Shown in pieces: positions 6,044 to 7,221 of a stretch of DNA of 7,221 bases; position 1 is the first letter of the stretch; the number at the start of each line of letters is the position of its first letter. Source of the stretch: Spirochaetales bacterium. Its GTDB lineage: Bacteria; Spirochaetota; Spirochaetia; DSM-27196; SKKC01. The DNA is taken from the NCBI GenBank assembly GCA_007121695.1, contig SKKC01000401.1, positions 1 through 7,221 of the forward strand. Direction: 5' to 3'. Under the pieces are notes generated by a model, which ran no database searches, was not told the origin of the DNA, and saw only the letters and a program-made list of their open reading frames with translations. Both the position numbers and the translations under genes were made by a program.

Positions 6044-6490
6044 CATGCGGTCGGAGCCGGTTAACGCAAAGTCGGACCAGGAATCGACGGCGGAACGGAA
6101 AAAAACTGCATCTGCAGGGTGAAACGCGACAGAAAAGCCTGCACACACAGTAGCGAGTCCTGAAATGCTCGGGTTGTGACCAATCAGCAGCACTGTCCGG
6201 TACGAGTCTTCGGTTCGGGAAACGGCGGCAAGATAGTCGTCTTCCATGCCTGTATACAGAGATGGTTCTACCCGAACAGGCGCAGACAGCGACAGGGTCT
6301 CCAGAATGATCGCGCCTGTTTCCTGCGTTCGGTGCGCCGAAGATACAAGGATCAGGTCTGGTGTGACTGATCGGGATAAAAATCGATGCGCCATTTTTTT
6401 CGCCTGTGAGCGCCCGTACCGGGGGAGGGGACGATCACGGTCGGAACTCGCGGAGGATGCCTCGGCGTGTGTCATGAGTATCAGGGTCAT
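6026..6490 (-). CDS. SixA-like histidine phosphatase-superfamily protein with altered RHG motif
   Basis: The 154-residue protein has the SixA-type layout of the histidine phosphatase superfamily. SixA removes phosphate from His of phosphotransfer domains. Visible elements are the start LILMTHAEA with H8, the DRDRPLPRYGR stretch (17-27), PDLILVSSAHRTQET (44-58, with R54 as second phosphate-binding Arg), LYTGMEDDYL (78-87, with acidic E83) and LLIGHNPSISGLA (101-113, with H105 as second His). Position 7, Arg in nearly all relatives, is Thr (codon ACA), and the following Gly is Ala9, as in many SixA proteins. The loss of Arg7 removes one phosphate contact and could disable or redirect the enzyme. 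The ATG at 6490 is chosen over an upstream in-frame Met because AGGAG (6502-6498) lies 7 nt before it and the family begins here. Its ATG overlaps the stop of the quinone reductase gene. Confidence 0.88.
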   Translation of the reverse strand: MTLILMTHAEASSASSDRDRPLPRYGRSQAKKMAHRFLSRSVTPDLILVSSAHRTQETGAIILETLSLSAPVRVEPSLYTGMEDDYLAAVSRTEDSYRTVLLIGHNPSISGLATVCAGFSVAFHPADAVFFRSAVDSWSDFALTGSDRMDVFQL

Positions 6491-7077
6491 CTGGCATCTC
6501 CTGCAATAGTCTGACAGAGCGATACGCAGTCGCGTATCCATTGCACGCGTTGACGGTATCGCGAGTCGTGTACGCCGTACAACACATGACAGCCATGGTC
6601 TTCCATGCCGCAGTACTGAAACACATGACTCGACCAGACGGTCTCGAGGGGATGCAGCCCGTCTTTCGGCGTGCTCATGTCGCTGGTAACAAAGGCTGCG
6701 GCATGTTTCCCTGTAAGCAGCGGGGACGGTGTTTTTCTCCCGAACTCGGGGCCCGCGTACTCGTATGCGATGCCGGGTCTGAAGACCCGGTCAAGAAAAC
6801 CGTGCATGAGTGCCGGCATGCCACCCCACCAGTCGGGGTGCACAAACACTACCAGATCAGCCTCGACGAGCAGGTGTGTGTATCGTCGGATATCCTCGTC
6901 GAAGCTGAACTTGCGCTGAAACTCGTGCAGTTCAAGGCGGGGATCGAATTTTTCAGCGTACAGATCTACAAAATCCACTTCGTGCCCCCCGGAGCACAGA
7001 TTTTCCTCTATGGCTCGCGAGAGTGCATGGTTCAGGCTGTCCTGTTTCGGGTTGCAGACCACAAGCAGCGTACGCAC
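6487..7077 (-). CDS. NAD(P)H:quinone oxidoreductase-like flavoprotein (flavodoxin fold, MdaB/KefF/NQO type)
   Basis: From GTG 7077 the protein has 196 residues, the usual size for this family of FMN/FAD two-electron quinone reductases. The first strand and flavin-phosphate loop are MRTLLVVCNPKQDSLNH (1-17). The flavin isoalloxazine/substrate loop is HPDWWGGMPALMHGFLDRVF (80-99), followed by GIAYEY (102-107). LTGKHAAAFVTSD (121-133) matches the conserved 'l.gk.al...t' strand. It should reduce quinones or related electrophiles in the cytoplasm using NAD(P)H. An in-frame TTG at 7113 would add 12 residues (MTCRLRCCCIRG), Cys- and Arg-rich and foreign to the family, so I prefer the GTG, although it has only GGGG one base upstream. 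The TGA overlaps the SixA-like ATG (ATGA), making the two a coupled pair. Confidence 0.9.
   Translation of the reverse strand: MRTLLVVCNPKQDSLNHALSRAIEENLCSGGHEVDFVDLYAEKFDPRLELHEFQRKFSFDEDIRRYTHLLVEADLVVFVHPDWWGGMPALMHGFLDRVFRPGIAYEYAGPEFGRKTPSPLLTGKHAAAFVTSDMSTPKDGLHPLETVWSSHVFQYCGMEDHGCHVLYGVHDSRYRQRVQWIRDCVSLCQTIAGDAR
6498..6502 (-). promoter_or_regulatory. Ribosome binding site that fixes the SixA-like start
   Basis: On the minus strand AGGAG runs from 6502 to 6498, 7 nt before the ATG at 6490. It lies inside the end of the upstream oxidoreductase gene. It supports the 154-residue protein over a longer version starting at 6541, which has 17 extra residues that do not fit the family. Confidence 0.85.
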
Positions 7078-7084
7078 GCCCCGT

Positions 7085-7113
7085 ATGCAACAGCATCGCA
7101 GCCGGCATGTCAA
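7085..7113 (-). promoter_or_regulatory. Candidate promoter for the quinone reductase/SixA-like pair
   Basis: A perfect TTGACA -35 runs from 7113 to 7108 on the minus strand. At 17-bp spacing the -10 window is TTGCAT (7090 to 7085), matching only three of six. The predicted start (about 7078) coincides with the GTG at 7077, so the mRNA would have almost no leader. The -35 also explains the in-frame TTG at 7113, which is then promoter rather than start codon. Confidence 0.35.
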
Positions 7114-7128
7114 TCCTGTGTCCGACCC

Positions 7129-7221
7129 GTGTTCATTTCACTCGAAAAATTCCCGAATGGACTGGATGCAAACCCGGCATATGAGTACTTTACAGGTGAA
7201 TTCACGAGAAATTTCGTGGAA
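7129..7221 (+). CDS. Possible 5' end of a plus-strand gene running off the right edge
   Basis: A frame from GTG 7129 stays open to the edge and encodes 31 residues beginning MFISLEKFPNGLDANP and including YEYFTGEF. The residue mix is protein-like, with Glu/Asp/Lys/Arg and aromatics and no Cys. No ribosome site precedes the GTG. A second plus-strand reading from ATG 7181 (MSTLQVNSREIS) is also open, as are two minus-strand frames for part of the stretch. I do not recognise any of them. The segment from 7078 to 7221 may hold a divergent promoter region and the start of a gene, but the frame cannot be settled from this much sequence. Confidence 0.3.
   Translation, partial: MFISLEKFPNGLDANPAYEYFTGEFTRNFVE

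Noticed and set aside
7075..7108. ATG at 7108 on the minus strand with AGGA 5 nt upstream, suggesting another start or a frameshift for the quinone reductase
   Set aside because: It is out of frame with the family sequence and its frame stops after about 48 codons with no recognisable protein. The GTG at 7077 gives a family-like N-terminus without a frameshift.
1..7221. Search for a new defence, mobile or RNA-based system
   Set aside because: No transposase, integrase, toxin-antitoxin pair, CRISPR repeats, tRNA/rRNA or structured leader could be seen; all large frames but one belong to known families.

Overview
The window comes from a moderately GC-rich bacterial chromosome with tightly packed genes, short gaps, clear AGGAG-type ribosome sites and several overlapping stop/start codons. 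I see no RNA gene, insertion sequence, phage gene or CRISPR array. The gene mix (a stand-alone CheY-like receiver, an M20C dipeptidase, a membrane UbiB/AarF kinase, a BltD-like acetyltransferase) would fit a free-living Gram-negative-type bacterium, perhaps a spirochaete. The taxon is a guess, because no marker gene is present.

Left block, plus strand, 1-3803. Six genes lie head to tail: the last 50 codons of a probable GH13 sugar phosphorylase/glycosidase, an aminoacyl-histidine dipeptidase (pepD type), a single-domain CheY-like receiver, a 142-residue exported or membrane-anchored protein of unknown function, a low-molecular-weight protein tyrosine phosphatase (LMW-PTP) and a fructosamine/ribulosamine 3-kinase homologue. 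Gaps are 10, 32, 21 and 14 bp, and the last pair overlaps by 4 bp (ATGA). This looks like one transcription unit. The phosphatase-kinase pair is the most coherent functional unit. It matches a known association in which the kinase phosphorylates sugar adducts on protein amino groups so that they fall off, while the phosphatase makes adducts available by removing their terminal phosphate. The kinase here appears to have lost about 15-24 residues of its N-terminal ATP lobe.

Middle, minus strand, 3790-5490. A full-length UbiB/AarF (ABC1) atypical kinase with two C-terminal membrane helices converges on the deglycation kinase, and the two 3' ends overlap by 14 bp. Its GTG start lies a few bases from a good -10 box, so its mRNA may be leaderless. 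A BltD/PaiA-like acetyltransferase diverges from it. The short shared region holds back-to-back -10 boxes and a perfect 16-bp palindrome.

Right block, minus strand, 6026-7077. A flavodoxin-fold NAD(P)H:quinone oxidoreductase and a SixA-like histidine phosphatase form a two-gene unit with an ATGA overlap. The SixA-like protein carries Thr in place of the catalytic Arg of the RHG motif, and the nearby acetyltransferase carries Phe where the family's general-acid Tyr is expected. The last ~145 bases hold a candidate promoter for this unit and an unresolved open frame running off the right edge.

The set has a loose theme of sugar chemistry, protein/metabolite repair and redox, but apart from the deglycation pair this link is inference only.
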